From a virus, in IMG/VR virus record IMGVR_UViG_3300030106_001352, positions 1 through 38,789 of that record: a stretch of 38,789 nucleotides of DNA, one strand, 5' to 3'. A program made the translations under genes and the position numbers. The number at the start of each line of letters is the position of its first letter. The first letter of the stretch is position 1. Below are positions 9,265 through 19,172 of this stretch, piece after piece. Under the pieces are notes generated by a model. That model was not told the origin of the DNA and searched no databases. It saw nothing but the letters and a program-made list of their open reading frames with translations.

Positions 9265-10241
9265 TATGCTGTACGATACCAAAGACTTCCAACTATATAA
9301 GGTTGTAAGTTATTATGAGGTTGGTCTCCTCCAGTATTGGAAGTAGTAGATGAACCTCTCATAACTGCAGTATGTTTATTTTCATCATCATCTCTATCAG
9401 CAATTTCTGAAACTCCTAATGTATGATTGTGACTTGGCATCTCATCTACAGTTAAAGTATGAGTTTTAGAACCTCCAGTTTCTAGTAAGTTATCGAAATC
9501 TGTATCTGCAGTATTATAACCTACAACAACTTTTCCTTCTATTCTAGTCCAAGAACCAAAGCCTAGTAAAGTAGCAGGGTCTTGTGTATTTAACATATTA
9601 CAATAAACAGAACCTATAGGATATAAAACATCTCCTACAGATGCTTTTACACTTGTTATATTTAAATCTGTTGCTGTTATGCTTCCATCTTCAATTTCGT
9701 TTGTTCCTACTGCTCCAGTAGCTATTCTTGATTGAGTAACAAAATCATTAGCAGTTATTGCTGCTATACTATTTTTGTTAGAGTTAATAGTTCCTGTTAA
9801 TGCTAAAGCAGTTGTATCATAACCATCAGATTGTTGTTCACTTAACTCTTGAAGTTTAAATAAACTTTGTCTAACTGCTTGATTAAGATTAGTGTCTGTT
9901 AAAAGACTTGTATCTGCAAAAGATACTGAAGGACTACTAATATCTGTTGTTCTTAATAATGCTATTCTATCAACTGAAGTATCTATTGTAACTCCTGTTC
10001 CAGCATCACTTAATAATGTTATTACTTTATTAGAAGAATCATTTGTAAAGTGAGTTGTCTCTTCTAATATTGTTTCCGTTTGATTATTGTCTCCAGTTCC
10101 AGTATAATAGTTTTTAATATGCAAAACAGTAATAGTTGTTATATTAGGCAAAACGTCTAAACTACTATAATCTAAAGATTTATTTTGACCACTATTATTA
10201 ATCTCTGAGCCAGAGAACTCTTTAATTGACTTTGCCGCCAT
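9264..10241 (-). CDS. Tail fibre / receptor-binding protein
   Basis: A 325-residue modular protein. Residues 1-140 resemble the particle-anchoring N-terminus of T7 gp17: beta-rich, with 'FADTSLLTDTNLNQAVRQ' parallel to gp17 'FTDGSILRATDLNVAQ'. The centre is rich in T, N, A and I with short repeats (GAVGTNEIEDGSITATDL). Residues 205-325 form a tail-collar-like tip: 'YPIGSVYCNMLNTQDPATLLGF', 'GSKTHTLTVDEMPSHNHT' and the terminal 'NNLQPYIVGSLWYRT'. The His-rich HNH stretch often binds metal in such tips. It is compact compared with T7 gp17 (553 aa). It overlaps the tail tubular B gene by 20 nt. Confidence 0.88.
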   Translation of the reverse strand: MAAKSIKEFSGSEINNSGQNKSLDYSSLDVLPNITTITVLHIKNYYTGTGDNNQTETILEETTHFTNDSSNKVITLLSDAGTGVTIDTSVDRIALLRTTDISSPSVSFADTSLLTDTNLNQAVRQSLFKLQELSEQQSDGYDTTALALTGTINSNKNSIAAITANDFVTQSRIATGAVGTNEIEDGSITATDLNITSVKASVGDVLYPIGSVYCNMLNTQDPATLLGFGSWTRIEGKVVVGYNTADTDFDNLLETGGSKTHTLTVDEMPSHNHTLGVSEIADRDDDENKHTAVMRGSSTTSNTGGDQPHNNLQPYIVGSLWYRTA

Positions 10242-13200
10242 ATTTTATCTTGCTCCTATTTATGTAAGTTCCTTCATAAGCAATTCCCACGAACTGAGAC
10301 CTATAAGGACTATTATTTTTTAAAGTTAATGTTAAATTTTCTGTATTACTATTTACTCCAAATTTATGTATACCGCTTTCTTTTTGAGGTATATCAGAAC
10401 TAACTAGTCCTACTTTACCTGTAAATTGTTTTTCATAAGTTTCTCTACCTTTAGTTTTAATTTCTAATGAAAAGTTTACAGCATCTTGGAAACTAACGTC
10501 AAGTGATTTTAAGTTTAATCTTCCTGTAGGATAGTTTTTATTTTGTACTTGTAAAAAGTAAGGTGATAAAGTATAAGAACTTTCTACTGGATAACCAAAG
10601 AATAGCACTCTTCCGTAGTAAGTTATATTAGGAGGAAGTACCCAAACGTCAGTATACTTAGTTAACTGATTAATAAATAAAGTACCATGATAGTTATTAC
10701 TAGTATCATCTTTAACTCTACTTCCTACTCTAGTATTAAGTATATCAACAGATGCAGTAGGTTCTTCTTCTGTATTATCTACAAAGTTATAATTAATTAT
10801 ATCATTGTTAGTTTCTGTATTAGCAGTCCAAGCATAAGAACTAACATCACCAAGTATATTATAACTATTTGAGGGAAGTGGAGTATAAGGAGGATTAGAA
10901 TAAAAGTCACCTACTGTAGTACCTGACCCCTCTTGAAATCTTATATCAAATACATTAGTTTTATTTCCAAACGTATCTGTAGTAACTAATTTAAAATGAT
11001 TTAAAGAACTTTTAGTAGCAACTTCTGATACAGTAGTTGGTCGAATACCTTGAATAGTTACATTATTATCTATAGTGTAAATATCAGTATTCATTAGTCT
11101 TGCTCCTACTGAATCTCCTCTAAAGTTTTCAAACTTTGTTATAGTATTTTTAGTAGTAGCTTTGTCAGAATCATATAAAGTTTGTTCTACATTATCAAAA
11201 TATACTTTTACTGTGCCATCATTATATTCAACATCTAGTATTTTTTCTACTCCTGTCCAAAGGTTATTAAAGAATAAACTTTCACTACCATCAATATATT
11301 GTTTAATAGCAGCAGTAGAGTAAGTGTGAGATACTGTAACTTCACTTGTTATAACTTCTCCAGTATCATCTCCCCAATTAATAGGAACTCCTGTATTAGT
11401 AGAAGAATGAGTAAGACTAAGTCCTGTAATTTTTTCTCCTATTTGTCCATCATGAATCCAAAAGTAATTTATAGTTGAATCAAATTGTTCAAATACTTTA
11501 TGAGAAGTAGAAGAAGCAGGTATAAATTTTAATTTAGTCCAACTAGTACTACCGTCTTTTTGTATAGCAAATGTTCCTTTTGTATCAAAACCTTGAGTAT
11601 CTTTTTTATTACAATATATAACGGAGTCATCTGCAGTAGTACTATCAAAAGTTCCTCTAATAGTAAAATTAAATTTATCTCCTAAGTTATGTGTAGGTAA
11701 AGATATTGAACCATTAACTTGTGCTGCACCTTCAGTTTTAGAAGTAGTAGCTCCATTAAAAGTTAATTTACCATTAGTTTTATTTTCAGAGTGTTTAAAT
11801 TGTGAGATATAACCTTTTAATTGTATATTAGAATTTTCTTCATTTCCTATTTGAGAAACAACACTTCCTGAAGAAGGAGTTAAAGAACTAGCTAATTCTA
11901 CTCTATCTATAATAACTCTATCTCCAGAATCTAGTAATGACCTATCAAATAAAGGAATAGTTGTTCCATGATTACTTACACTAATTATACCATAATACCA
12001 AGTTATAATTAAGTCATGCCATTCGTTATTAAATAAATTATCAATATAAAACTTATTTCTCTTACTGTTTTTATATATTTCTAGCACTGCATGTTTAGTA
12101 TCTCTATCTCTATAAATATTTATTCTTTCATGAGTAGCTTGTCTGTTACCTCCAAAAGATAAAACTGGTACATTATTTTTACTTTCAGAAGATAAATATA
12201 TTTTTAAGTTAGTTGTAAATTCATTTAAAGCACTTAAAGTTATAGCAGGTATTTGTACATAGTTACCTTGTATTCCTGCTGCACCATTACCTTTAAACTC
12301 TAACATAGCTTTTCTAATAGATTCAGTACCATTAAAGTTTAAATTTAAATGCCAAGTATTAGTGTCTGTAGCACTTAGAATTTCTTGAGAGGGTAATATT
12401 CCTCCTACTTGTCTTGTATAAGTATTAGCTCCTCTGCTTGCTTGACTAACAAAATCAGGAAAATTACCATCATCTCCTAACCCTTTTATTTCGTAACGAC
12501 TATTAGTAGAGTCATAATCAATAATTTTTGTATTTCCTGTAGCTAATTTATATGCTTTATCATTACTAGTATTAGCGTCTACTGATTCATTATAGTTACC
12601 ATTATAAGCATCAATGTAAGAATTACTTAATATAATATCACTAGGAACATAAGGAGTTAATTCAGGTACACCTATTGTAGAAGTGTATGTTTCTCCTAGT
12701 GAACTATCAGGGTTATTTACTTCTAATACTTGTGTTGGAAATATTTGTTTTAATTCATTGTTTACAGTAGCTACTGTTAATAAAGTATTATCTAATTCAG
12801 CTCTAAAAGGTAGATTAAATTTTGTAATTTCTGTTGTATTATCTTCAGTTATATCATAATTAGGATTGTCTTTAAATACTTTTTGGTCTATTTGTAACTG
12901 TGACGAGTAATCAAATAAATCTAATTTAGCAATATTAACATTTAGTCCAGAATTTTCTACAAGATAAATTGTATTGTCAAAAACTACTGCACCAAATATA
13001 TCTGAATTAAAATTAAATTTAGACCACGCAGATTGTACTTGTTTTTTATTGGCTTCATAATAACTATAAACGTAAATATTTTTAGGTTCTGAAGTTGTTC
13101 CTAAGAATATCATATTTTTATTAGCTATACTAAACATATACTTTATATCTTTAGGAATATAAGTATCTACATGTGCAGTTATTTCTATTGCGTCTTTTAC

Positions 13201-14763
13201 TAAAGTATCATCTTTTACTACATACTTTCTAATAACAGCATTAGCACCTATATTATCTGCAAAGTATACGTTACTTCCTAATTTTTCAGGTCTAACAGTT
13301 TCATCTACACTATAAGAAGTAATTAATTCTGTTCTAACAGTAGAAGGACTTAAAGCTTCTGTAGATGAGTTTACTAAAAATTGTTGATTTTCTGTAAAGA
13401 CTATTAAGCCATTACCATATACTTCCATATATTTAGGTCTAACAGAAAAGTTACTTCCTAAGAAAATATCTATAGGATTATCTGCATTATTTATAATAGC
13501 AGAAGAAGCGAATAAATTAAAGTAGTCATTTGATTTTGACATTACTACACTATCTTGTCCTAAATAAACTAATCTATTTCTAAAGAACTGTACGTCAATA
13601 ATTGATTTTCCTATAAAAGAAGGAATAGGATTAGAGTCATTATCTCCTACTAATCTATTAGCATAAGATTGAGCTGACCTTTGATTAGTTAAACCAGTAT
13701 CACCAGCGACTACAAAACTAAATTCAGCTTTTCCATTAACGTCAGGTACTCCTGTTCTAATTAAAAAGTGTGGCATTGTATCAGGGTTTATTTCAAAGTC
13801 AATCCCAGGCTCTACTGTTTCTTCCCAAATTTGTTTAGTAGCATTCCAACTAACAAAATAATTTGCTAAAGTGTTTTGTTCATCTACTCCTACAACATTT
13901 AATACATATCCATCATAGCCACCGAGTTTAGGAAGTTGAGCTGCTGAAGCAACGTTTTGGTTAATAGCATTTATTTCTAACTCTATATCTTTACGAACAT
14001 AAATCTTTTGAGTTAATATATCTGTTGCATGAGTTATTTTTACAATATTATCATCTGTTGTAATTGTTAAATTAGTTAACGCAGCATTTCCTTCAATAGC
14101 AGTTTTAATTGCAGTTGCTATTTGTACAAAGGTACTAGAAGAAGTTACTCCACTTGTAGTACAAGTCTCAACTGCTGCTGCTCCTTGTTGTATAAATATA
14201 TCAAAATCTGCAGAAGGATTACCTTCAACTGCAATAATAGCAGTTTGTCCATTATTAGTATTAGTTGTTCCATTAGTTGTCATTGCTGTAACTTTATCTG
14301 CGTTACTTACAATAATGTAATCTTCTATTACAGCGGCTCTAATACTATCTCTAGGAGTTGTAGTAGCTACGTAAGCATTAGTAGTAGTACCTCCACCTGC
14401 ATTAGAACTTCCATATACAACATCTTGTTTTACTCCATCTTTGTTATAAACTTCTATAGGTTTAGTAGCACTATCAGTAAATACTAATATATAATCATCA
14501 GTTACTGCATTAACATCAGAAGCAGAAGCTTTATTATTCTTATCTATTTTAGTAATAAAAGAATTAGCATTTATACTAGTATCAACAGGGTCTAAAGAAG
14601 TAATTAATTCTGTACCATTTCTAGTTTCTAATCCTCTAGATATACTTGATACATAGTTTATTTGTTCTTCTGCTTGATTACCTAACCTTACTAAGTCAGG
14701 TTGAGTTGACACTCCGTTTGATAGTCCTGTTACTTGGTGACTAAAGAAAGATTTAGATGCCAT
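10222..14763 (-). CDS. Tail tubular protein B (nozzle, T7 gp12-like) with a very large lectin-type insertion
   Basis: 1513 residues from MASKSFFSHQVTGLSNGV, about twice T7 gp12 (794). I chose this start because the region matches tail-tube N-termini and its ATG overlaps the end of tail tubular A. Residues 1 to about 690 and about 1375-1513 look like normal nozzle sequence ('FFRNRLVYLG', 'RVLFFGYPVESSYTLSPYFLQ', 'GRLNLKSLDVSFQDA'). Between them, about 830-1000 has the features of a LamG/concanavalin-like domain (FTTNLKIYL, NEWHDLIITWY), about 1020-1100 looks like a second beta sandwich, and about 1125-1155 resembles a PKD-type strand set (INWGDDT...HTYS). The insertion probably decorates the outside of the nozzle and may bind glycans. 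Confidence 0.9.
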   Translation of the reverse strand: MASKSFFSHQVTGLSNGVSTQPDLVRLGNQAEEQINYVSSISRGLETRNGTELITSLDPVDTSINANSFITKIDKNNKASASDVNAVTDDYILVFTDSATKPIEVYNKDGVKQDVVYGSSNAGGGTTTNAYVATTTPRDSIRAAVIEDYIIVSNADKVTAMTTNGTTNTNNGQTAIIAVEGNPSADFDIFIQQGAAAVETCTTSGVTSSSTFVQIATAIKTAIEGNAALTNLTITTDDNIVKITHATDILTQKIYVRKDIELEINAINQNVASAAQLPKLGGYDGYVLNVVGVDEQNTLANYFVSWNATKQIWEETVEPGIDFEINPDTMPHFLIRTGVPDVNGKAEFSFVVAGDTGLTNQRSAQSYANRLVGDNDSNPIPSFIGKSIIDVQFFRNRLVYLGQDSVVMSKSNDYFNLFASSAIINNADNPIDIFLGSNFSVRPKYMEVYGNGLIVFTENQQFLVNSSTEALSPSTVRTELITSYSVDETVRPEKLGSNVYFADNIGANAVIRKYVVKDDTLVKDAIEITAHVDTYIPKDIKYMFSIANKNMIFLGTTSEPKNIYVYSYYEANKKQVQSAWSKFNFNSDIFGAVVFDNTIYLVENSGLNVNIAKLDLFDYSSQLQIDQKVFKDNPNYDITEDNTTEITKFNLPFRAELDNTLLTVATVNNELKQIFPTQVLEVNNPDSSLGETYTSTIGVPELTPYVPSDIILSNSYIDAYNGNYNESVDANTSNDKAYKLATGNTKIIDYDSTNSRYEIKGLGDDGNFPDFVSQASRGANTYTRQVGGILPSQEILSATDTNTWHLNLNFNGTESIRKAMLEFKGNGAAGIQGNYVQIPAITLSALNEFTTNLKIYLSSESKNNVPVLSFGGNRQATHERINIYRDRDTKHAVLEIYKNSKRNKFYIDNLFNNEWHDLIITWYYGIISVSNHGTTIPLFDRSLLDSGDRVIIDRVELASSLTPSSGSVVSQIGNEENSNIQLKGYISQFKHSENKTNGKLTFNGATTSKTEGAAQVNGSISLPTHNLGDKFNFTIRGTFDSTTADDSVIYCNKKDTQGFDTKGTFAIQKDGSTSWTKLKFIPASSTSHKVFEQFDSTINYFWIHDGQIGEKITGLSLTHSSTNTGVPINWGDDTGEVITSEVTVSHTYSTAAIKQYIDGSESLFFNNLWTGVEKILDVEYNDGTVKVYFDNVEQTLYDSDKATTKNTITKFENFRGDSVGARLMNTDIYTIDNNVTIQGIRPTTVSEVATKSSLNHFKLVTTDTFGNKTNVFDIRFQEGSGTTVGDFYSNPPYTPLPSNSYNILGDVSSYAWTANTETNNDIINYNFVDNTEEEPTASVDILNTRVGSRVKDDTSNNYHGTLFINQLTKYTDVWVLPPNITYYGRVLFFGYPVESSYTLSPYFLQVQNKNYPTGRLNLKSLDVSFQDAVNFSLEIKTKGRETYEKQFTGKVGLVSSDIPQKESGIHKFGVNSNTENLTLTLKNNSPYRSQFVGIAYEGTYINRSKIKYGGKVN

Positions 14764-15361
14764 AATTTGGATAATCCCTTGTTCTATGAAGTACTCCAAA
14801 GGAAGCTTCAGAGTCATATAATATGTTTGCTTGTTCTACGTCTATTTGTTCTCTACGAAATTCTATTCTAGCTTCTAGTTCATCTTGTTGTGTTAATTGG
14901 AATAAGTCAGTGTCTCCTACGACTTGTGCACCAAATTTTCTAGCAGTATTAATTGTTATATAACTTCTTACTACTTGAGGTAAATCTTCCCATTCTAAAA
15001 ATGAAACTAAAGTTACTTTTAAATCTTCATCAAATACATAAGTATTATTTTTTCTATCGTAAAGTTTTTGTCCTCTTTGTACTACATCTCTTTTACCTTC
15101 ATTAGTTTTTCTAGGTATATAAACTTTTAAAGTATTTGCAGGTAAATTAATATGATTAGAAGAGTCTCTAGCTATTGTTAGCTCGTAGTCAGTATTACAT
15201 ACTAAACCAATAGATTGTATCTTTCTTGAATTATCATGAAGCATTTGACGAGCCATTAATGCATCTGCAAATGCAGTATCAAGGCTGCTTACGGGACTTT
15301 CATTAATGTTTTGCAAACAAACATTTACTGCTTCTAATTCTGTTTGAGGTAATAAATTCAT
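14753..15361 (-). CDS. Tail tubular protein A (T7 gp11-like gatekeeper)
   Basis: 202 residues, close to T7 gp11 (196). The N-terminus 'TELEAVNVCLQNINESPVSSLD' is characteristic of this family, which forms the ring between portal and nozzle. It follows the capsid gene and its terminator, with an AAAGGAC ribosome site before the ATG. Its last 11 bases overlap the tail tubular B start, so the two ring proteins are probably coupled in translation. Confidence 0.92.
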   Translation of the reverse strand: MNLLPQTELEAVNVCLQNINESPVSSLDTAFADALMARQMLHDNSRKIQSIGLVCNTDYELTIARDSSNHINLPANTLKVYIPRKTNEGKRDVVQRGQKLYDRKNNTYVFDEDLKVTLVSFLEWEDLPQVVRSYITINTARKFGAQVVGDTDLFQLTQQDELEARIEFRREQIDVEQANILYDSEASFGVLHRTRDYPNYGI

Positions 15362-15380
15362 GTTGTCCTTTTAAAATTAT

Positions 15381-15405
15381 AAAAAACCCCTCACGAAGAG
15401 GGGTT
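15381..15405 (-). terminator. Rho-independent terminator after the capsid gene
   Basis: On the minus strand GAACCCCTC-TTCG-TGAGGGGTT is followed by TTTTT. This is a GC-rich stem with a stable UUCG tetraloop 14 nt after the capsid stop. T7 has its late terminator T-phi at the same place, which keeps capsid transcripts more abundant than tail transcripts. Confidence 0.92.
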
Positions 15406-15418
15406 CAAGTACTTAAAA

Positions 15419-16465
15419 TTAAGTAATATTAAGTTCTATAGCACACTCTGGTCTAAGTGAACCGATACCTACTGACTGACGAGCAACCATTAAAGTTCCT
15501 TGTCTTTCAACTTGGTAATCAGTTTGTACACCTAATCCAAGTAAACGTACTACACCGATAGCATCAGCAGAGAAGATAACACCAACAGTCTTACTGAAGT
15601 CACCATAATGGTAATAATCAATACCTGTTGCTGCACCACTTTGTGATACGTTAGTGCTTGGTACATTAGGGCTCTTAAGGATAGTAACTCCACCAATCTT
15701 AAGAACTGTTCCATCAGCATAAGAACCTGCTCCATCATAATCACGATTGATTACTGAGAAACCAGAATCTTGTGAAGCTGACAATAAGTCATAATAATCC
15801 TTAGGTCTTAAGATACAGATTTTTTCATCTGTTTCTGGAACGAAAGCATTATCGAATTTTTCTTGTGCTGAAAATATAGCTTCTGATAAAGCTCTTGCTT
15901 TAGCAGCTACAGTAGAAGCACCTCCTGCTAATAAATCACGACCACCATCTAATTGGAAATCTCCACTAGTAATTTGGTTGTCGCCAGCAGAAGCAGGCTT
16001 TTGTGTACCATCAACAGAGACAAGCTTATTAGCTTCTCTTGCTGTTAATATTAACTTTCTAAGCAAGTGTTGGTCATAAGTATAACCAAGAGTTGCACCT
16101 AGTTCTTTAGCATAAGCTGAACGAACTTCATAATGATTTAACATATCTTCAAAATCATCTACAAAAGTAGACGCATACATTAAACCATCAATAGATATTA
16201 CTTGCTCGTTATGAGCAATAGATGAAGGTTCGATTTCTGTACCAGCAGCATGATAGCCAGTAGTAGAAGCACGACCAATCATTGGGAAAGAAGCTGACTT
16301 CTGTCCACTAATTGTACGCTCTCTAACTTTTCCTTGCAATATTGTAGCTCGTTCAAAGCTTGCAAGTACTTCACCAGAGAACAACTCCAAGAACATTGCG
16401 TCAGTAGCACCAGCAGCATTTACCTGCCCGGGACGACCAAAGTTCGAATAATCGAGAGCTGACAT
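15419..16465 (-). CDS. Major capsid protein (HK97 fold, T7 gp10-like)
   Basis: 348 residues, matching T7 gp10A (345). The block 'SFPMIGR...AGTEI' and 'VISIDGLMYASTFVDDFEDMLNHYEVRSAYAKELG' aligns by eye with gp10 'VITIDGLLTADVLIYDIEDAMNHYDVRSEY'. It forms the icosahedral shell. The ATG follows a strong AGGAG. The gene is visibly less AT-biased than the tail genes, as expected of a highly expressed protein. It is preceded by a 110-bp intergenic gap and followed by a strong terminator. Confidence 0.97.
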   Translation of the reverse strand: MSALDYSNFGRPGQVNAAGATDAMFLELFSGEVLASFERATILQGKVRERTISGQKSASFPMIGRASTTGYHAAGTEIEPSSIAHNEQVISIDGLMYASTFVDDFEDMLNHYEVRSAYAKELGATLGYTYDQHLLRKLILTAREANKLVSVDGTQKPASAGDNQITSGDFQLDGGRDLLAGGASTVAAKARALSEAIFSAQEKFDNAFVPETDEKICILRPKDYYDLLSASQDSGFSVINRDYDGAGSYADGTVLKIGGVTILKSPNVPSTNVSQSGAATGIDYYHYGDFSKTVGVIFSADAIGVVRLLGLGVQTDYQVERQGTLMVARQSVGIGSLRPECAIELNIT

Positions 16466-16575
16466 TTTTTTCTCCTATGAGGTTAATAATTAATAATAAT
16501 AATCAATTATATATTTACTTACAAGTTGTCTTACGATTAACATACCTTAGTAGTTTAAAGTAAGGCTTTAAATAT

Positions 16576-17307
16576 TTATAGTCTTGACCGTTTAAGTTTT
16601 CTTTGAACTCTTTCACGTTCAGCGGGGTCTTTTTGGTAAAGCTTAGTGTTAATATCAGCAGTTAGCTGAGCCCAACTTTCATAAACATCACCAGCCTCAG
16701 ACCCTGAGACTCCATCAAGCAGTTGTGGCTCACCAGATGAGTACATGCTCTTTAAAGCTTCTATAGCCATTTGAGCTTTGTTCTTATCCATTGAAGCTAC
16801 TGCTTCGTCAAATTGTTGAGCAAATGCATCATCTACTCCCCCTTGACTTGCCCAATTAATTAGATTATCATAATCTTCTTTTGAGCCTGCCATTTCTACT
16901 ACGCTTGATTTCCATTGGTCTACTAATGCTTGTTGCCCTGCAACATAAGCATCAATCATAGGTTTACCAAAACCTAATTCTTCTAGTTCTTTATAACTAT
17001 CTTCTGATAATTCGCCTTTAGTTGCATACTCGTCTGAGTATTTATCAAAATTAAAATTACCTTCTTCACTAACAGTAGGAGTAGTTTCTACTTCTTTACT
17101 TCCTAATTTAGTTTCTAGTTCTTGATAAGCTTTTACAAGGTCATCTTGTGATTCAAACTTACCTAGAATTTTTTCTTGTGGTTCTTCTTTAGGTTTTTCA
17201 GGTGCTTTTTCTCCCATAGGTATATTAACACCATGAGGTATTGCTGTTGCTCCTTGTGGTTCTGAAACTCCTGTTACTATCTCCTCGCTTAATTTTTCTT
17301 CGCTCAT
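16576..17307 (-). CDS. Capsid assembly scaffolding protein (T7 gp9-like)
   Basis: A 243-residue acidic protein between portal and capsid genes, the fixed scaffold position. The N-terminal half is rich in E, P, K and T and probably disordered (MSEEKLSEEIVTG...). 'ILGKFESQDDLVKAYQELE' is the helix typical of podovirus scaffolds, and the basic C-terminus 'ERVQRKLKRSRL' fits the usual capsid-binding tail. It directs procapsid assembly and leaves before maturation. Confidence 0.92.
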   Translation of the reverse strand: MSEEKLSEEIVTGVSEPQGATAIPHGVNIPMGEKAPEKPKEEPQEKILGKFESQDDLVKAYQELETKLGSKEVETTPTVSEEGNFNFDKYSDEYATKGELSEDSYKELEELGFGKPMIDAYVAGQQALVDQWKSSVVEMAGSKEDYDNLINWASQGGVDDAFAQQFDEAVASMDKNKAQMAIEALKSMYSSGEPQLLDGVSGSEAGDVYESWAQLTADINTKLYQKDPAERERVQRKLKRSRL

Positions 17308-17310
17308 ATA

Positions 17311-18915
17311 TTACTCTTCTTCCTTAATTAATTCTCCTGCTATTTTACCTGCAGCTCCAGCAGTTCCTTGAGCAACAGCTTGTTGTTGCATCATAGCTTG
17401 CTGTTGTTGCATAGCAGCTTGTCTTTCTTGTTGTAATTGTTCTTCTGATTTAATTAAACCAGCCATTTCAACACCTTGAGATACTCCTATTCGAGTAATT
17501 AAATCAGGCATATTTATAAATGAACCAGCTTGTAAATTTATTACATCTCCAACAAATTGTTTTAATTTACCATAATCATATCCTCTACCTAATGCTTCTA
17601 GTCCTGCTATAATAGTAGGCTCTACTGAACCAGTTGGTAAATCTGGTAATCTATTTTGTGAAGCATACCTAGCCATCAATGCTTTTATTAAAGGTAACTG
17701 TAAAGTCTGTGAAAGTACAGAATATTCTCCACCTAAATTATCTTCTAAGTCTGCTGCTACGTATCTAATTTCTTCAGCAGTTACACGTTCAGCTTGTCTT
17801 CTTACTGCTACGTTAAGTAAGAAAGCATGTGATAAAGCTTCTTCTAATCCTACTTTAGTTTGATAAGCTACTTGAAAGTCATTAGCTTTTTGTACTTGTA
17901 ATGTAGAAACATCTTGAATATTTCCTACACAGAAATCTCCAGATTCTTTTCTAGCTAAATCTCTTACTTTAGTAGTACCATTAGGATTAACCATAAATAA
18001 AATCTTTGAAGATACTGCAGCCATTTGTACAATAGATTTAGATATAGCTTCTAATGAATTTAAATCTCCAAGATATTCTTCTACTAATCCTCTACCATAA
18101 TGCTCTCCTGCAATAGATGACCAACGTACAGGAATCCAAGGCATATCTTCAGTTTTATATTCTCCTTCTGTTCCAGCAATAACAGTACCATTCTTAAGTT
18201 CTTGCCAACCTTCATAAGTATTTTTATCTTTTCTAAGAACATAAGTAAATATACTTACTTCTGTTTTCTCTTGGTCTTTTTTACTTAAACTGTTATATGC
18301 TTCTTCTGGTAGAGCTTTAGGAGTTAATGTTTCACATACAATCCATCTAATAGGATTACCAGAATAGTCTCTTTCTATAACATATTTTTCTATTGAATAA
18401 ACTTTTACGTCACCTTTTTTAGGAACAAATAATAAAGCATTACCAGTAGCAATACATAATTTTAATGTATCAAACATAGGGACTCGTAAAGAATCTTTCT
18501 CTGCTTCTTTAATTAATATGCGTTCATATCTAGTCATAGCTTCTTCTAAACTAGATAAGAAAGATTTACCTTTTGCTAGTCCTAATTGGTTTGCTTGGTT
18601 TTGTAATTCTAAAGCTTCTTTGTCTGATAAAGATAATTTAAAGAAAGGAGTGTTAGGAGGAAACAAAGCTAATAGTAATTTAGAAGCTAAAGTATTAACA
18701 CCTCTTGCTCCTAAAGATTGGTAAGGAGTAGTTAATACATCTGACTCATTTGAATAGTCAGGAGTTAATAAAGCAGGTAATGTTAACTGACAACATCTTC
18801 GTGCTCTTTCTAATATGTTATGTCTTTTTCCAGACATAGAAGCATAATGTTTAGCAGCTTTACCTTTGTGGTTGCTAACATCTTCGACTGGTAGTGTTGA
18901 GTTTTTTTTATACAT
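17311..18915 (-). CDS. Portal / head-tail connector (T7 gp8-like)
   Basis: 534 residues, almost the size of T7 gp8 (536). 'ERARRCCQLTLPALL', 'YQSLGARGVNTLASKLLLALFPPN' and especially 'QAERVTAEEIRYVAADLEDNLGGEYSVLSQTLQLPL' are family signatures. It forms the dodecameric ring through which DNA is packaged and ejected. The C-terminus is Gln-rich (QQERQAAMQQQQAMMQQQ). The ATG overlaps the preceding stop (TAATG). Confidence 0.97.
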   Translation of the reverse strand: MYKKNSTLPVEDVSNHKGKAAKHYASMSGKRHNILERARRCCQLTLPALLTPDYSNESDVLTTPYQSLGARGVNTLASKLLLALFPPNTPFFKLSLSDKEALELQNQANQLGLAKGKSFLSSLEEAMTRYERILIKEAEKDSLRVPMFDTLKLCIATGNALLFVPKKGDVKVYSIEKYVIERDYSGNPIRWIVCETLTPKALPEEAYNSLSKKDQEKTEVSIFTYVLRKDKNTYEGWQELKNGTVIAGTEGEYKTEDMPWIPVRWSSIAGEHYGRGLVEEYLGDLNSLEAISKSIVQMAAVSSKILFMVNPNGTTKVRDLARKESGDFCVGNIQDVSTLQVQKANDFQVAYQTKVGLEEALSHAFLLNVAVRRQAERVTAEEIRYVAADLEDNLGGEYSVLSQTLQLPLIKALMARYASQNRLPDLPTGSVEPTIIAGLEALGRGYDYGKLKQFVGDVINLQAGSFINMPDLITRIGVSQGVEMAGLIKSEEQLQQERQAAMQQQQAMMQQQAVAQGTAGAAGKIAGELIKEEE

Positions 18916-19172
18916 TAGTACTGCATTCCTGTTGAATTGTTTATTTGTAACATACCCATATTAGTTCGAGTAGGTTTTATCTTTGGTATGTTTCTTTCTG
19001 TTCTACTTGTACTTGTAAATCCTAATTGTCTTATTCCCATTCCAGATTGTTGTTGTCTTTCTGGTGTATTTTGTCCTATCTGTAAATCTCCTAAACCAAT
19101 AAAATCTATGTTAGGCATAATGTCTGAACCTACTTGGTCAATAATTCTTGCCTTATTCATCTTAGTACACAT
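18915..19172 (-). CDS. Small protein just before the portal, gp7.3-like position
   Basis: 85 residues, rich in Q, N, T, R and G, and probably disordered (GMGIRQLGFTSTSRTERNIPKIKPTRTNMGMLQI). The start MCTK has AAGGAAGAAG before it and overlaps the previous gene; the stop overlaps the portal start. T7 encodes the tail assembly protein 7.3 at this place, also small and low in complexity. Homology is not visible, so the role is inferred from position only. Confidence 0.7.
   Translation of the reverse strand: MCTKMNKARIIDQVGSDIMPNIDFIGLGDLQIGQNTPERQQQSGMGIRQLGFTSTSRTERNIPKIKPTRTNMGMLQINNSTGMQY

Noticed and set aside
14122-14487. Plus-strand ORF of 121 codons inside the tail tubular B gene
   Set aside because: Cys/Ser/Ile-rich translation typical of a shadow frame, no ribosome site, opposite to a well-supported long gene.
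16466-16575. Phage promoter upstream of the capsid gene
   Set aside because: TTTAAACTACTAAGG on the minus strand is only loosely like the two clear elements and lacks their 12-base common block. The 110-bp gap shows no convincing -10/-35 pair.
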